Shown in pieces: positions 51,682 to 62,281 of a stretch of DNA of 64,000 nucleotides. Origin of the DNA: Phytophthora colocasiae (taxonomy: Eukaryota > Oomycota > Peronosporomycetes > Peronosporales > Peronosporaceae); NCBI GenBank assembly GCA_018806915.1, contig JAGKQI010000096.1, forward strand, positions 1,798,001 to 1,862,000, written 5' to 3'. The notes below the pieces were generated by a model, which saw only the letters and a list, made by a program, of their open reading frames with translations, was not told where the DNA came from and searched no databases. Position 1 is the stretch's first letter. Every line of letters begins with the position of its first letter. The translations under genes and the position numbers were made by a program.

Positions 51682-53538
51682 GATAACCTCCAGTAGGGAT
51701 CATATACGGTACAGATCTGATAAAGGATCTGACTCATCTCTTTGGTAGTGATCTGATAGCTGAACAGGAACATGTCATAGAGGTAAATGGGCGTGTATTC
51801 ATTATTTGTCTGTACTCCTTGTCCGAACTAGATGTCACTAAGATACTTGCTAAATGTACTTACAGCTCACGCTTCTCACAACACCATTTCGGTGGTGCCT
51901 TCATCGGATGAGCTGTCGGACAACTGCTCTGTAGCCACAGGTGCTTCATCTTCAGAATCATCGCCGATATCCTCCGGTATCTCGATTGCTTTGGGTAGTT
52001 GGATCACCTCTCGAGTGGGTCTTCGAGCTCGCCCCCGAGGAATGTCAGCAAGACGCTGGACGTACTCAGCCGAGATGGTCTTGATCACACCTACGAAACT
52101 CGCCATACTTGGACGAGGTTTTGGAAAGTGGTTATTCAGTTCTCGATTAAACCTTTCCAACGGGTTATTTGTGCGTGCGATAAGCTCATTGTTTAGGCCA
52201 GCCACGTTCCACACGGTCACGTCGTACTGCTCAATCCATGTTCTGTTGAAATACCCCCAGAAGCCCCTCCACTTAACCTTTGAGTACGTTATACTGGCCT
52301 CGGCGCAACGCCAACGGATTTCAATCTTTACCCATTTGATACAACACTTGACAAGGCTGTTATCAATGACGGTAAGCATGTCGAGGACTCCCTTGCTCAT
52401 AGCAATAGCGCACTCTTCCTCTGGAAGCAGAACCGCTTCATAGCGCGTCGTAGTGCCTGCTTCCAGTGGAAGAGGCAGCCAATTACGATGGCGTTGGGGA
52501 ACTGCGACTGCACGGCCTGGATAAGGGCACTCTCGAAGTCACACACAACTTCGGCAGGCTCAACCTGCTGATCGGTGCCTTGCACCACGAAATGAATGAT
52601 GTCCCAAAACGAATCTCCAGTTCGCGAAGTACTTAGCACGTAGTACACAGGTACATACGGGCCTGAAGCTCGGTCGTGCACCATGACAATGACGCACTGC
52701 TTGTAGCCGTGTGGCACACAACGGAACGTTCCATCGATAAAAATGGTAGTTCCGTGGTAACGTAGCAGATTAACTAGGGAAGGGTGGGCCCAACCGTTTA
52801 GACGTGTGGGTTTGTTGAGGTTCTCTCGGTTCGCCGTGACATGATGAAACTGAAAGAAGGACACAGCTTCGTTCAGTGCTGTGGAAAGAGGAGGGATTTC
52901 GATTGCCCCATGAACGTCCCCGCTGAAGTGCCGGTTTCTGGCTTGGTACACCCGACGAAGAACTTGTGGTTCAGATAATCCTTGTACGACATGCTCATTG
53001 TTCGCACCGTAAAACTCATCTCGCACGACTTCCCAAATGCGCCGCGCTGGCTCAGCGACTTTTTCTATGGATAGCGTGTCTACTCTGTCCTTCATTGAAC
53101 CCGTAACATCCACTAGGCTAGCGTCCGTAGCATCAACATTCCGACAGGTGTGGGGACGACCCAAGCTGTAGCCCATCGTACGAACATGGAAAAACATCGT
53201 GCCAGCACAGCCTTGACGCCAATGGCTGCACCGGTATGAACCTTTCTTCGAAGACATCCAGGCGCGCGTGTACTTGTAACCGCGGAAGTAGCATGTTGTA
53301 GTCTCCTGGCGAACTTGACCGCGGGTACGGCCTGGTAAATTGCTGCTGGAAGTTCCAGGTGTGTCCGGGAGAGACTCCATTTTACCGAATGAGCCTTCAC
53401 TGTCTAAATGTCACCACCCGAGAGCTTACGCGGGCATCTATCCACCGTCCATTTCCAGATCTCAAAACAGATCCAGCAGAAAGGAAGTATGTACAGAGAA
53501 CAGATCTGTACCGTATATGATCCCAACGAGGTTTTACC
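51682..53538 (-). mobile_element. MULE DNA transposon inserted in the GH1 gene
   Basis: 1857 bp, flanked by the 8-bp duplication GAATTGAC (51674-51681 and 53539-53546). The ends are inverted repeats of about 38 bp sharing the block GGGATCATATACGGTACAGATCTG, with the outermost bases diverged. Removing the element with one duplication copy restores LQNELTPKGW in the GH1 frame. It carries a single transposase on the minus strand and nothing else. Confidence 0.93.
51876..53380 (-). pseudogene. MULE transposase with FLYWCH-type finger (one frameshift)
   Basis: ATG 53380. Residues 28-85 form a FLYWCH-like zinc finger (CYFRGYKYTRAWMSSKKGSYRCSHWRQGCAGTMFFHVRTMGYSLGRPHTC). The DDE core includes GTTIFIDGTFRCVPHGYKQCVIV (first Asp), EPAEVVCDFESALIQAVQSQFPNAIVIGCLFHWKQALRRAM (second Asp and C..H motif), a one-base frameshift near 52400, and RTNNPLERFNRELNNHFPKP (Glu). 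The C-terminus is acidic (DSEDEAPVATEQLSDSSSDEG). No SWIM finger is seen, unlike the MULE at 15483, so the two belong to different lineages. Confidence 0.92.
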
Positions 53539-54849
53539 GAATTGACACCCAAGGGCTGGCTCAACGAGGATATCATCGACCACTTCCTCGAGTACTCGAC
53601 GCTCATTTTCAAGGAATTCGGTCAGAAGCTCGACTACTGGACGACGTTCAACGAACCTTCGTCCTTCATTACCGCAGGATACGGCACGGGTACTCATGCC
53701 CCTGGTTTCACCAACTCTAGCGTCAACACGTACATTGTGAACCACAACGTCATGCGTTCTCACGCCAAGGCTGTGCTACAGTTCCGAACGTTCCGTGACT
53801 CGGGAGTTGTGCGTTCCAGTGCTCGCATCGGTATTGTGCTGGGCCCACATGCCGTATCCGTTGGATCCGTCCAACCCCAAGGACGTCGCTGCTGCTGAAC
53901 GTGCGCTCGAGTTCGACTACGGCTGGTACCTGGAACCGGGATGATCTCTGGTGACTACCCTGCTATTATGCGTGAGGTAGTGGGAGACCGTCTACCGAAG
54001 TTCACAGCGGAGGAGTCGGCAGGTTCGTACTCTTCATGATGAACCACTATGCTTCCAAGTCCGTGACGGACTGTGACTCTGAGACTTCCCAGACCAGTTG
54101 TGACAGTCTCTCGTTGGGTTATGCCAGGGATCGAGGCGTTGACGACAGTCGCGCACCCGAGGGATACCGTAACTCTAGTCGCAACAGTGCTGGAGAGCTC
54201 AACTGTGCCTGGTTCACCGCTTACCCTCCCGGATATCTTGCTCTTATGAAGTGGGTAAGCGCTCATGATCCATCGGCCGATATGCTGCTGACGGAGAACG
54301 GGTGGTGCGGCAATGAAGAAGTTGACAACCAGGACCAGATGTGGTACTACCAGAACTACATGGAGCAAGTCTACAAGGCCGTCACGGAGGAGAACATCAA
54401 AGTGATCGGCTACACTGCTTGGAGCTACTTAGATAACTACGAGTGGGGATCGTTCGAGCCGCGTTTCGGTCTCTACTACGTCGACTTCCCAGCTGAAATC
54501 GGTTCTGCGGACTACACAACGCCCAAGACGTCCGAGTTGAACCGTACGGCTCGGCCAGCGGCCAAGTGGTTTAGCCAACTAGAGGACGAATCTGCGGCAC
54601 CGTCGGAGCCAGCTCTGTGTGCGGATTCCAGTGCCTGAGTCTCTACGACAATGTTTTGCACAAGGAAGACCCACAGATTGTCAAAGCAGTATAGGCTAGT
54701 GCAGAGGACAGTCTTAAAACTACAATTCATTTTCATTCTTGCCATCAACTCTGCTGACCCTTTCAAGCAAGACCACAGCAAAAATTTAATCAATGGAATT
54801 TGTTGTGAATTACTGATTATCTTGTTGTTTTGAAGCTGCAGATACAAGT

Positions 54850-54909
54850 GAGCTTTTATCCCTAAGGTTTTATGCCGTAGAGCTTTTGTCCTACAGGGGT
54901 TTTGCCAAC
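54850..54909. repeat. Two-copy 30-bp tandem repeat
   Basis: GAGCTTTTATCCCTAAGGTT... is followed directly by GAGCTTTTGTCCTACAGGGG..., about 70 percent alike. It lies between the GH1 gene and the Gypsy LTR. Confidence 0.6.
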
Positions 54910-54912
54910 TTG

Positions 54913-55888
54913 TTGTAGTTAGTGTAACAGGATGAGAATCGAACGCCTCAAGTTGAAGTTGACGATGGCGGAAGATCGCTGGATGATTGAAACGTCAAAG
55001 CTGGGATGAGTATGGCGAGGAAGATCGCTAACTAGCGAATGAACGACGTGAATGATGGCCGCATGAGATCTACCGGGTGGCGTATGACTGCACGGAGGAG
55101 ATCGCAGTCGACGTTGAAACTGGCGTGTAGCCAACAGCCTTCGAACGAGTGGGTGAACGCAGCAGTTTGGAATTCGCAACGGAGAAGGCAGTACCGAATT
55201 TGCAGCGGGGAGCGAAGAAGTCTGGAATCTGCGAAGTGAACGAACGGACGGACGAGTGGCCAACCGCATACTGGTGGGCTAGTGGCTGGAACGAACGAAC
55301 GAACGACTTTAGAAGTTGTGTGCTGGGAGGAAGGTAAACGAACGAAGGTACCTCGGGATCTGCGCTCTGAGAGGCCGGTGACCGACGGGAAAACGATAAG
55401 GTAGTTCGGGAATTTGTACTCCTAGGGCAGACGACTGAAGAACGGACGAACGAACGAACGAACGTAGTGAGCGAGTAGAACGAGTGTACGACTGTAGCTT
55501 TGAACGACAACCGAGTGGAGGCTGATACGACTAAGCATTGGACGGAAGAACCCCTGGACGTGAAGTTGGCGACGGGCTATCGGGAACGGGTCATTAGCAC
55601 TAGTAGCGCCAGCGAGGAGCTCCAAAGACGGTCATTAGTGCCTGCGAAACGAGGAAGCCGACCAAGGTGAACGAACGATTGACGGACGAACGAACGAGTG
55701 AACGTAAAGGGTGAAAACTCTATTACATTTGAATACAAATAGGAACGAAGTTCCAGCGCAGGTGACTGAGCCAGCAGTGTGTTGTGTTGATTAAGAATTA
55801 GCCCCACGAACGAGGAACCCGGCGAGACAAACGCAGATAAGTACTGTCAGCCATACGATCCGCTAGCGAACAGGCGTATTGGGTTCGT
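54913..55888 (+). repeat. Probable 5' LTR of the Gypsy element, with ACGA microsatellites
   Basis: No coding frame is supported. Several runs of GAACGAACGAACG occur (near 55300, 55445 and 55685). It ends ...TTCGTCACA next to TGGTGGTCATACAGG, which could be a primer-binding site. Edges are estimates because the partner LTR is not in the window. Confidence 0.4.
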
Positions 55889-56246
55889 CACATGGTGGTC
55901 ATACAGGGGCCTAATCAGCAAAAACTACATCAACAACAACTAACGAAGAAGCGCGAATTACGGAAGAAGCGAAGTACGATGACAACGACGACGGCAGCGG
56001 TAGTGGCAACGGCGAAAACGACTCGAATGACCCTAAGCAAGAAGAACCGAACCAAGCCGCTTGAAGTCGAAGAAAAGAATGAAGATAACGAGGACAACGA
56101 TGGAACCGCAAAGCTCACGAGTGTGGAACCAGGCCTTGTCCAATTCAGTATTACACGGAATTGGCTGTAGTTGCTGCAGTAGTAATAATCTCAATACAAC
56201 ACGCTGCAATAATAAAAGCGGCCGCAATAACTGCAATATGAATTAA

Positions 56247-59200
56247 CCCCTCTAATCCGACCATAACGGATTATCCGGTATTTAGTTTTAGGAGTGAAAG
56301 TATTCCGCGTTGTCCGCAACAAATCTGGCGCTGTCTAAATCCGCATATAGAGATTTGTATGGGATAAATTTTACCAGGTCGACTGTAGCGTGCCTGGGCG
56401 GTGAGACAAGAAATTTTCGGGAAGAGATTAGGGTTACAGATATAAGAATCCACGGACGCCACGAGCCTTTCATTTCGAGATCTGCACCCGAAAAGAGACC
56501 ATCACTCTGCGCGATGAAGACCTTCACGTATGCTACCGAAAAAAGCATTACCCAGATGTGGAGGGAGTTGACCAAGAAGGGGTGGAAATTCCGCAAACCT
56601 GTGGGCCTCAGCAACGACGGCAGATACCTGCCCCCAGGCGGGAGTGTTACCGGAACAGAGGGAGTGGACTACTTTCTTGGTGCGTGATAGTGTGCTAAAA
56701 GCTGTGATAAACAATCTAACACTCGTATCTGGCTAGGTAACAAGAGCTTGATGGACTATTGTCGAAACCAGGGCTGGCTTGCACTCGAGGCTGCTCCCGT
56801 GACCACCAGTACGCTGGCAGCTTCTCCAGTGATCCTTGGTACGCCAGCAGCCGCCGCATCGACTTCTCGACCCCCAAGTGCGCTGACAGCCGTCTTGCCA
56901 ACCCCCCATGTGATTTCAGGCGCTTCTGCCAAGAAAAACACACGGGAGCCAAGGCACGCAGCAAAGGCAACTCCTAGAGACGAAGAACTTCCAGTCCCAG
57001 CTGCTGTTCCCGTACCACGAGCAGAGTCGAAGCGAAAGGCACCTGTGCCAAGCACAGATCCTAAACGTCGTCGAAGCGGTATGTTTACTGTTTGTTTTAG
57101 CGATGAAACAGTACTAACATGCCTGTTACGGATTGTATAGATCACGTTGTTCAGGATATTTCCGCAGCTGTCACGGATACTACCGATCGAGATGTTCCGG
57201 ATTGTCCGGCGCCTCTTCCGCCTACTACCGCTCGTGCTATTCCGGCGCGCTCGGTCGAAGCGGATATCAATCCAGTGCCAGCTACGGAGGCACCTATTCC
57301 AGCTGTCGCCGCTGTCGGACGTGGTGTTTTGCTGGATGATTTCGACTCGGACGGCTTTCTAGATGCTCTGCGGCGCGATCGGCTGTTTGTCGGCGGTGGT
57401 GCAGACGACCTCAACGCTGGTAATGATGATTGCTTGCTCGCGCTTGACTCGGATGCAGAGGGAGATGAAGAGTCGATTCTACAAGATGAGAATGAAGACG
57501 ATAATGACATCGAATCTGTTGATGGTGTCGATAGTGACGACGAGTCTGGGGTAGAGCAAGCGGAGGTGCCTGTTGAGTTTGATCTGACTGATGCAGATTT
57601 GGATCGCCTCCAGAACCAAGAGTGGGACGTGTACATGGAGGACCGGTCTGGTCAAGTGCAACACGATGCATCACCTCTCTACGATGGCCCATGGGGTCCA
57701 ACCCGAGCCGCGCTTGCGTACGCTGAAGATCCGCTAGCGATGTTTTATTTCTTTTTGCCGAAGGAGTTGTGGCGCAAGATCGCAGCGGAAACCAATAACT
57801 ATCGTCGGGACAGTGTCGATGCCGTGGCCCAGCAGATGCGTACACGTGCTCTCCAGCGCCAACAAGCAGTTCCATCAACACTTGTGCTTACTCTGGAAGA
57901 GTACAAGAGGAAACTGTCTCGTAAGAGCACCATACAACCCCACGAAATCGTCCGATTCGTTGGACTACTGGTTGCAAGGACTCTGGAGACTCGCCGTGAG
58001 AGCCTCAGTCGACACTGGATCACAAGAGCTGAAGGAGCACTCTCCCGTGGGACGTTCGGGCAGTTTATGAGCCGTGACAGATTTCACGATATCGCACGAT
58101 ACCTCCATTTCAACGATAACAACTTGCAGAGCGACAGCAACGACCGGGCGTTCAAGATACGACCCGTTATCCAAGCTTTGCAGAAGACCTTTTTTCGTGG
58201 CTATAGGCTCGGTGCAAAGATTTCTTTCGACGAGGGCATGGTGCCAATGCGACACCGTCGAAACCCGATGCGGCAGTACATGCCTGCCAAGCCGAACAAG
58301 TGGGGGACCAAGTTTTACCTGACGTGCTGCGCAGACACCGCATACTGTGCCAGGTAATGAACACTGCTATGACGGATATCCGTCGGATGCGACGGATGTC
58401 CGTTGTAGTTGTATTACGTAGATCCGTTATGTGTTCAGCAAGAGCCGTAATGATTTCGAGTGGTTACTAACTGCTTCATGTAGGTTGGACATTTATTGCG
58501 GCAAGGCCAACGAAAAGGAAGATTATGTGGCGCAGCGAGCTGTTGTAAAGAATCTGGCAAAGGTGCTAGAAGGTCAGCCGTCTGGACGACTTGTCTGTAC
58601 AGACAATTTCTACACTTCGATCCCGCTATCGGACAAACTACTCAGCATGGGTCACTTTCATGTTGGGACCATTCGCAAAGACCGGAAGGGATGGTGTAAG
58701 GCTATCGACTTCAAACAGAAGAAGCGTCCAAAGCGGATGCCTCGTGGCCTATATCGCATCGCGGTGTGGAGAGATCGGCCTGAGTTTGTGACTCTGGCTT
58801 GGATGGACAGCAAGCCTGTGCGTTTCCTGGCGACCGGATGCTCTACGCAGATCACCCATGTATCCCGTCGAGAGCCCGGCGGCTCAATCTCGCAAGTCCC
58901 GTGCCCCCAGCTCGTTCGTGATTACCATGAGGCAATGGGCGGGGTCGATTTGCACGACCAGTTGCGCTTGCAGAGGTACTCTATCCAGCGCGCAATCCGA
59001 ATGAGGAAATATTACAAGACAATTTTTCTCGGGCTAGTCGATATAGCAATCATCAACGCGTTTATAGTTCACAAGATCGCCATGCGCACACGCGGGAGGA
59101 CTGTACCGACGCACGCTGCGTTCATGCGGCGGCTGCACATCGCACTGCTGGGTCAGACGACCGACGATTTTGACGGGGACGACGATTTGGCTGAGCTCGT

Positions 59201-59828
59201 CACTGAGCCGCTCCCGCGAGGTCCCCACACGCTCGAGCTGACGGAGGAGAAGAACGGTCAAAAGCGGCGCCAATGGTTGTGCAAGGTTTGCTCGGCGTAC
59301 GCGGGTCCAGGTGTCCGCAGCTTTGAGACGAGCTACTCATGTCCGACGTGCACGAAGGCCAAGAGAGGGCGCGTCACCTTGTGCAACAAGGCACGGCGGC
59401 TGCAACACGGCAGCACCCTCACCTGCAACCAGATCTGGCACCAGAGCTGGCGGAATGGAATGGTCATCCCACCCGAGTTCCAGCACAAGATTCGCTTTGT
59501 GGACCGACGTAGGCCCGAGGTTCTTGGTAACGACTCTGACGAAGATGAATAGGGAGCTAATGGAGCTAATGGAAGGATTCTTGAGTGTTGGTCATTGTCG
59601 TGTCGTTACAGTAAAGTGTAACGGATTTGCAGGGAGATCGCAATAGGCAGTTATTTGTACGCGTTTTGTACTGCACATCTCCCCGCAGCAACCAATCCTA
59701 TGCCTTCTTCGGGCCACGTGTCATGCGAAAGGGCTTGAAACATCATATATAGTACTGATTTTCCGGCATATGTTAATTCATATATTAGCAATTCAGGATA
59801 ATCCGGAACGTCCTTCGTAGTAGAGGGG
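56247..59828 (+). mobile_element. piggyBac DNA transposon, apparently complete
   Basis: 3582 bp between TTAA sites (56243-56246 and 59829-59832). The ends begin CCCCTCTA inward, and both have an inner GGATTATCC motif about 20 bp further in. It carries one transposase gene with four exons and an open frame. The right TTAA coincides with the stop codon of the hAT transposase; after excision the stop remains. A third, decayed relative is at 25935-26953. Confidence 0.95.
56514..59552 (+). CDS. piggyBac transposase (intact reading frame)
   Basis: Exons 56514-56679, 56737-57078, 57141-58353 and 58484-59552 join with GT-AG introns (57, 62 and 130 nt) to 929 residues with no stop. The N-terminal 120 residues include MWRELTKKGWKFRKP and NKSLMDYCRNQGWL. 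An Ala/Pro-rich linker and an acidic patch follow (DDFDSDGFLDALRRD, EGDEESILQDENEDDND). The DDE_Tnp_1_7 domain includes YDGPWGPTRAALAYAEDPLAMFYFFLPKELW, KISFDEGM (first Asp), LVCTDNFYTSIPL (second Asp) and MGGVDLHDQLRLQRYSIQ (third Asp). A C-terminal Cys-rich finger (LCKVCSAYAG...SYSCPTCTKAKRGRVTLCN) binds element ends in this family. It makes the cut-and-paste enzyme acting at TTAA. The third intron holds short GACGGAT repeats. All three catalytic Asp are present, so it may be active. Confidence 0.93.
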
Positions 59829-61361
59829 TTAATGCTCCTGCTCGCTACCAACTGATGCCAATGTCGTTACATCCCACATATTCCTGTTCGCACGAAGAAA
59901 CATGACGAGTTCAAAATTCGCTGGGAGCATACGAAGAAACATGACGAGTTCAAAATTCGCTGGGAGCATACAAGTGCGTTGGGGGGTGAGCACAAGCTTG
60001 CACTGTGAAAAAAAACGCTCACATGCATTCGAAGTCGGCGGCAGTTCCTTCAACAGCAGACTGTAGTTGGCACGACTGGGACGCTTGTTTGGCCCAGCAA
60101 GAAGAATCTGCGTCGCGTAGTCATCTTGGCGTTTCTTGCGCTTGTCTCCACACTTCGCCACCTCGAATGCCTTCACCGCATCTGCCTCAGCCTTTGAAAG
60201 CGTGACACCGTTGATCACTTTGACGGCTGCCGCTTCAAATATAGGAGAGTGGACTATACTAGCGTTCGCGTTAAGCTGGGCACGCATCGTGGGGTACTCG
60301 CTAATAACCGAGTCAAAAAGCAGGCGGACATCCGCCAAATCGATATCGTCGCACTGCAGCTTCTTAGTGATGCTCTGGAACTTCTTCATGTGCTCCAGCA
60401 GCTCGAGGAGCTTGCGATGTGCTGCTCCAGTTGGCACCAACTCCTCCACAGCTTCGACGGTTCGGATCTGGGGACGGATTCGCACGTAGCGCTCTAGCAT
60501 CTCGAAACTAGAACTCCATCGTGTGATATTCCGTTTGATAGGATGCAGGTCAGTAGTTTTGGCGAGCTCGGCGAAGTTATTCACAAGGGTTAACTTGGAC
60601 ATAAGGGTGTTAACCTGTGCCAGTAATGGTTCATATTCGGTAATGTACCGGTTAACCGCGAGATTAAACCGATGACTTGCACAACCAACCAGAGGAACTC
60701 CGATTTTGGTAGCGATGGACTGGTTGGTTGAGCAGTTGTCACCGACAACGCAAGCCACCATGGGTAGTGTTTTGTCGTATACATCCAGCACACCATCCAA
60801 GAGCTTTATGTGCGAATCAGCATCTTGCGAACCATCTTGAAGTGGAGACACAGCAAGGAGCTGCAGCTTAACTGCACCGTCTGCCTCGAACACGGCGTAC
60901 ACAGCAACGTAGTGCATAGAACCATGGGACCAACCATCGAACATGAGCGCGAAACAGCTGCCCAGCGCCTTCTCGAGCGACTTGCCCACCTTCTTGGCTA
61001 CATCACGCATAGAGTTAAGAAGCACACGTGACGACACTGACCTCCATCTAGACATCGAGCGTGTCAGCTCGTTGTCGCCTTCCGACAGCGGCATATTCCG
61101 CTCGACGACCCATCTCATCCACTGGAAGCGATGAGACGTCTCTTCAGACACGAACCCAAAATCCCGGAGGGTACTGTCCTTGGAAGACAGCGGTGCTGCG
61201 TATAGGTCGCTGAAGCCGTCGTGCTTGTTAGCCAGGTGCCCGATCAAGTTGGAGTATCCAGTGTTGGCGATTTGCTTGCGCTCGGAGCCACAATGCTTAC
61301 ACCGATAGAGGCCATGACCAAGGTTCTCGTAGAAGTAGGCGCAGATGTCTTTGTTCGTCAT
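59829..61361 (-). CDS. hAT transposase (open frame, with a 13-residue duplication)
   Basis: 510 residues without a stop. A BED-type zinc finger is at residues 18-48 ([31 protein letters not shown]). The catalytic RNase-H-like region includes [21 protein letters not shown] (first Asp), [13 protein letters not shown] (second Asp), [18 protein letters not shown] (C..H) and [12 protein letters not shown] (W after Arg). The C-terminal dimerisation block [33 protein letters not shown] contains a perfect tandem copy of [13 protein letters not shown] (39 bp, within 59896-59974). Most hAT proteins are 600-800 residues, so this is compact. The duplication lies in the hATC dimer interface and may affect activity. 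The stop codon is inside the TTAA used by the piggyBac. Confidence 0.9.
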   Translation of the reverse strand: MTNKDICAYFYENLGHGLYRCKHCGSERKQIANTGYSNLIGHLANKHDGFSDLYAAPLSSKDSTLRDFGFVSEETSHRFQWMRWVVERNMPLSEGDNELTRSMSRWRSVSSRVLLNSMRDVAKKVGKSLEKALGSCFALMFDGWSHGSMHYVAVYAVFEADGAVKLQLLAVSPLQDGSQDADSHIKLLDGVLDVYDKTLPMVACVVGDNCSTNQSIATKIGVPLVGCASHRFNLAVNRYITEYEPLLAQVNTLMSKLTLVNNFAELAKTTDLHPIKRNITRWSSSFEMLERYVRIRPQIRTVEAVEELVPTGAAHRKLLELLEHMKKFQSITKKLQCDDIDLADVRLLFDSVISEYPTMRAQLNANASIVHSPIFEAAAVKVINGVTLSKAEADAVKAFEVAKCGDKRKKRQDDYATQILLAGPNKRPSRANYSLLLKELPPTSNACERFFSQCKLVLTPQRTCMLPANFELVMFLRMLPANFELVMFLRANRNMWDVTTLASVGSEQEH

Positions 61362-62281
61362 TGTTTAGACTGAGCGGGAGTTTTTGAGAATGAAAAGGTC
61401 ACCATGCAAAAGGATTCGTACGTGTTTGCTGTTGGCCAGTGATTTAAGGTAGTTAGGTGGTCAGTATGGAGTATAATGAACGCAAAAGAGCTGGCTTCTC
61501 GGGTTAGGACGTCCATCAGTTCAATTGTGTCTTGCCATTGCTATGCAAGCACTTATGTTATATTGTATTGCAATTTTCGAGAAATATCATATTTTATTTT
61601 TTGTGAATATCCCAGTAATCCGTTTTTTTATTTTTAAAAACTGATTTTATCGATACTGAAATTTTTTATTCAGACCCCTGTGTGGAACCGCAACCGGACC
61701 AGGAACCAGCAGGAACTGCGAGATCGGAGCGATCGGTGGAACCTACGAGTGATGCTGCCACGGAGCCGTATGAGGGTCAGTCAGACGACACGCAAGAACC
61801 GACAGAGGCAGAAATCATTAACTTGACACGTACCATGAGGAAGTTGGGAGCAGTAGCCGCCAAAACCGGAACAGGAACCAATGTATCGGCCCAGTTGAGG
61901 AAATTGGCAACGGACCTGCAGCAGCTAGCGACTCCAAGAGCTAATACCCTCGGTGGACATGAATCAGTCGAACAGGTAGACGAATTACGTGGGCACGAAC
62001 GTCGGCGTGATCAATCACATCTGGAAGACAATGAAACCCGGGAACGGCTGGAGGATGATGACGACCGGCCGATACGAACCCGACTACGAAAAGGGGAACG
62101 AGACTCACCAACACGACGTGTGGAGCATGAAGCTCGTAGAACAGCCGAACGGGTCAGTCACTATAACGACGCCGGCGAAGAAGACTTGGGAAGTGATTCT
62201 GATCTGGAAGAGAAACCACGACGACATGCAGCGATGCCTCCGGAATCAAAACGGCGCACACGGGTCAGAAGCCAATCATAA

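Larger units (their letters stand above)
51221..54638 (+). pseudogene. Secreted GH1 beta-glucosidase, disrupted by a MULE and frameshifts
   Basis: ATG 51221 begins a signal peptide (MNFLRRLLPCAALLAYGNLANA). The GH1 N-terminus follows ([67 protein letters not shown]). The gene is cut at 51681 by a 1.86-kb MULE and resumes at 53539 with TPKGWLNEDIIDHFLEYS and YWTTFNEPSSF (acid/base Glu). Frameshifts lie near 53850, 53938 and 54025. The 3' part reads SADMLLTENGWCGN (nucleophile Glu), then GYTAWSYLDNYEWGSFEPRFGLYYVDF and ends at 54636-54638. Such enzymes release glucose from beta-glucosides outside the cell. Both catalytic Glu residues remain, but the gene cannot be read through. Confidence 0.93.
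56130..61680 (-). mobile_element. hAT DNA transposon containing a nested piggyBac
   Basis: The 8-bp target duplication TGTGGAAC lies at 56122-56129 and 61681-61688. The ends begin CAGG inward (CAGGCCTTGTC on the left, CAGGGGTCTGA on the right), as in hAT elements. Without the piggyBac (56247-59828 plus one TTAA) the element is about 2 kb and holds one transposase gene on the minus strand. It splits the Gypsy leader ORF. Confidence 0.92.
55892..62281 (+). pseudogene. Gypsy leader ORF, split by the hAT element
   Basis: The first part (55892-56129) reads MVVIQGPNQQKLHQQQLTKKRELRKKRS, then a Thr-rich, then acidic stretch (EVEEKNEDNEDNDGTAKLTSVE). After the hAT (56130-61680) and one duplication copy it continues PQPDQEPAGTARSERSVEPTSD, an acidic then helical stretch (EAEIINLTRTMRKLGAVAAKTGTGTNVSAQLRKLATDLQQLATP) and a highly charged Arg/Glu/Asp region to a stop at 62279-62281. 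The function is unknown; it may be the N-terminal part of gag. A downstream frame overlaps the stop, so the original ORF may have continued into gag through a frameshift. Confidence 0.65.

Noticed and set aside
55260..55720. CRISPR-like array (repeated GAACGAACG)
   Set aside because: Irregular simple-sequence runs without fixed repeat and spacer lengths, in a eukaryotic LTR.
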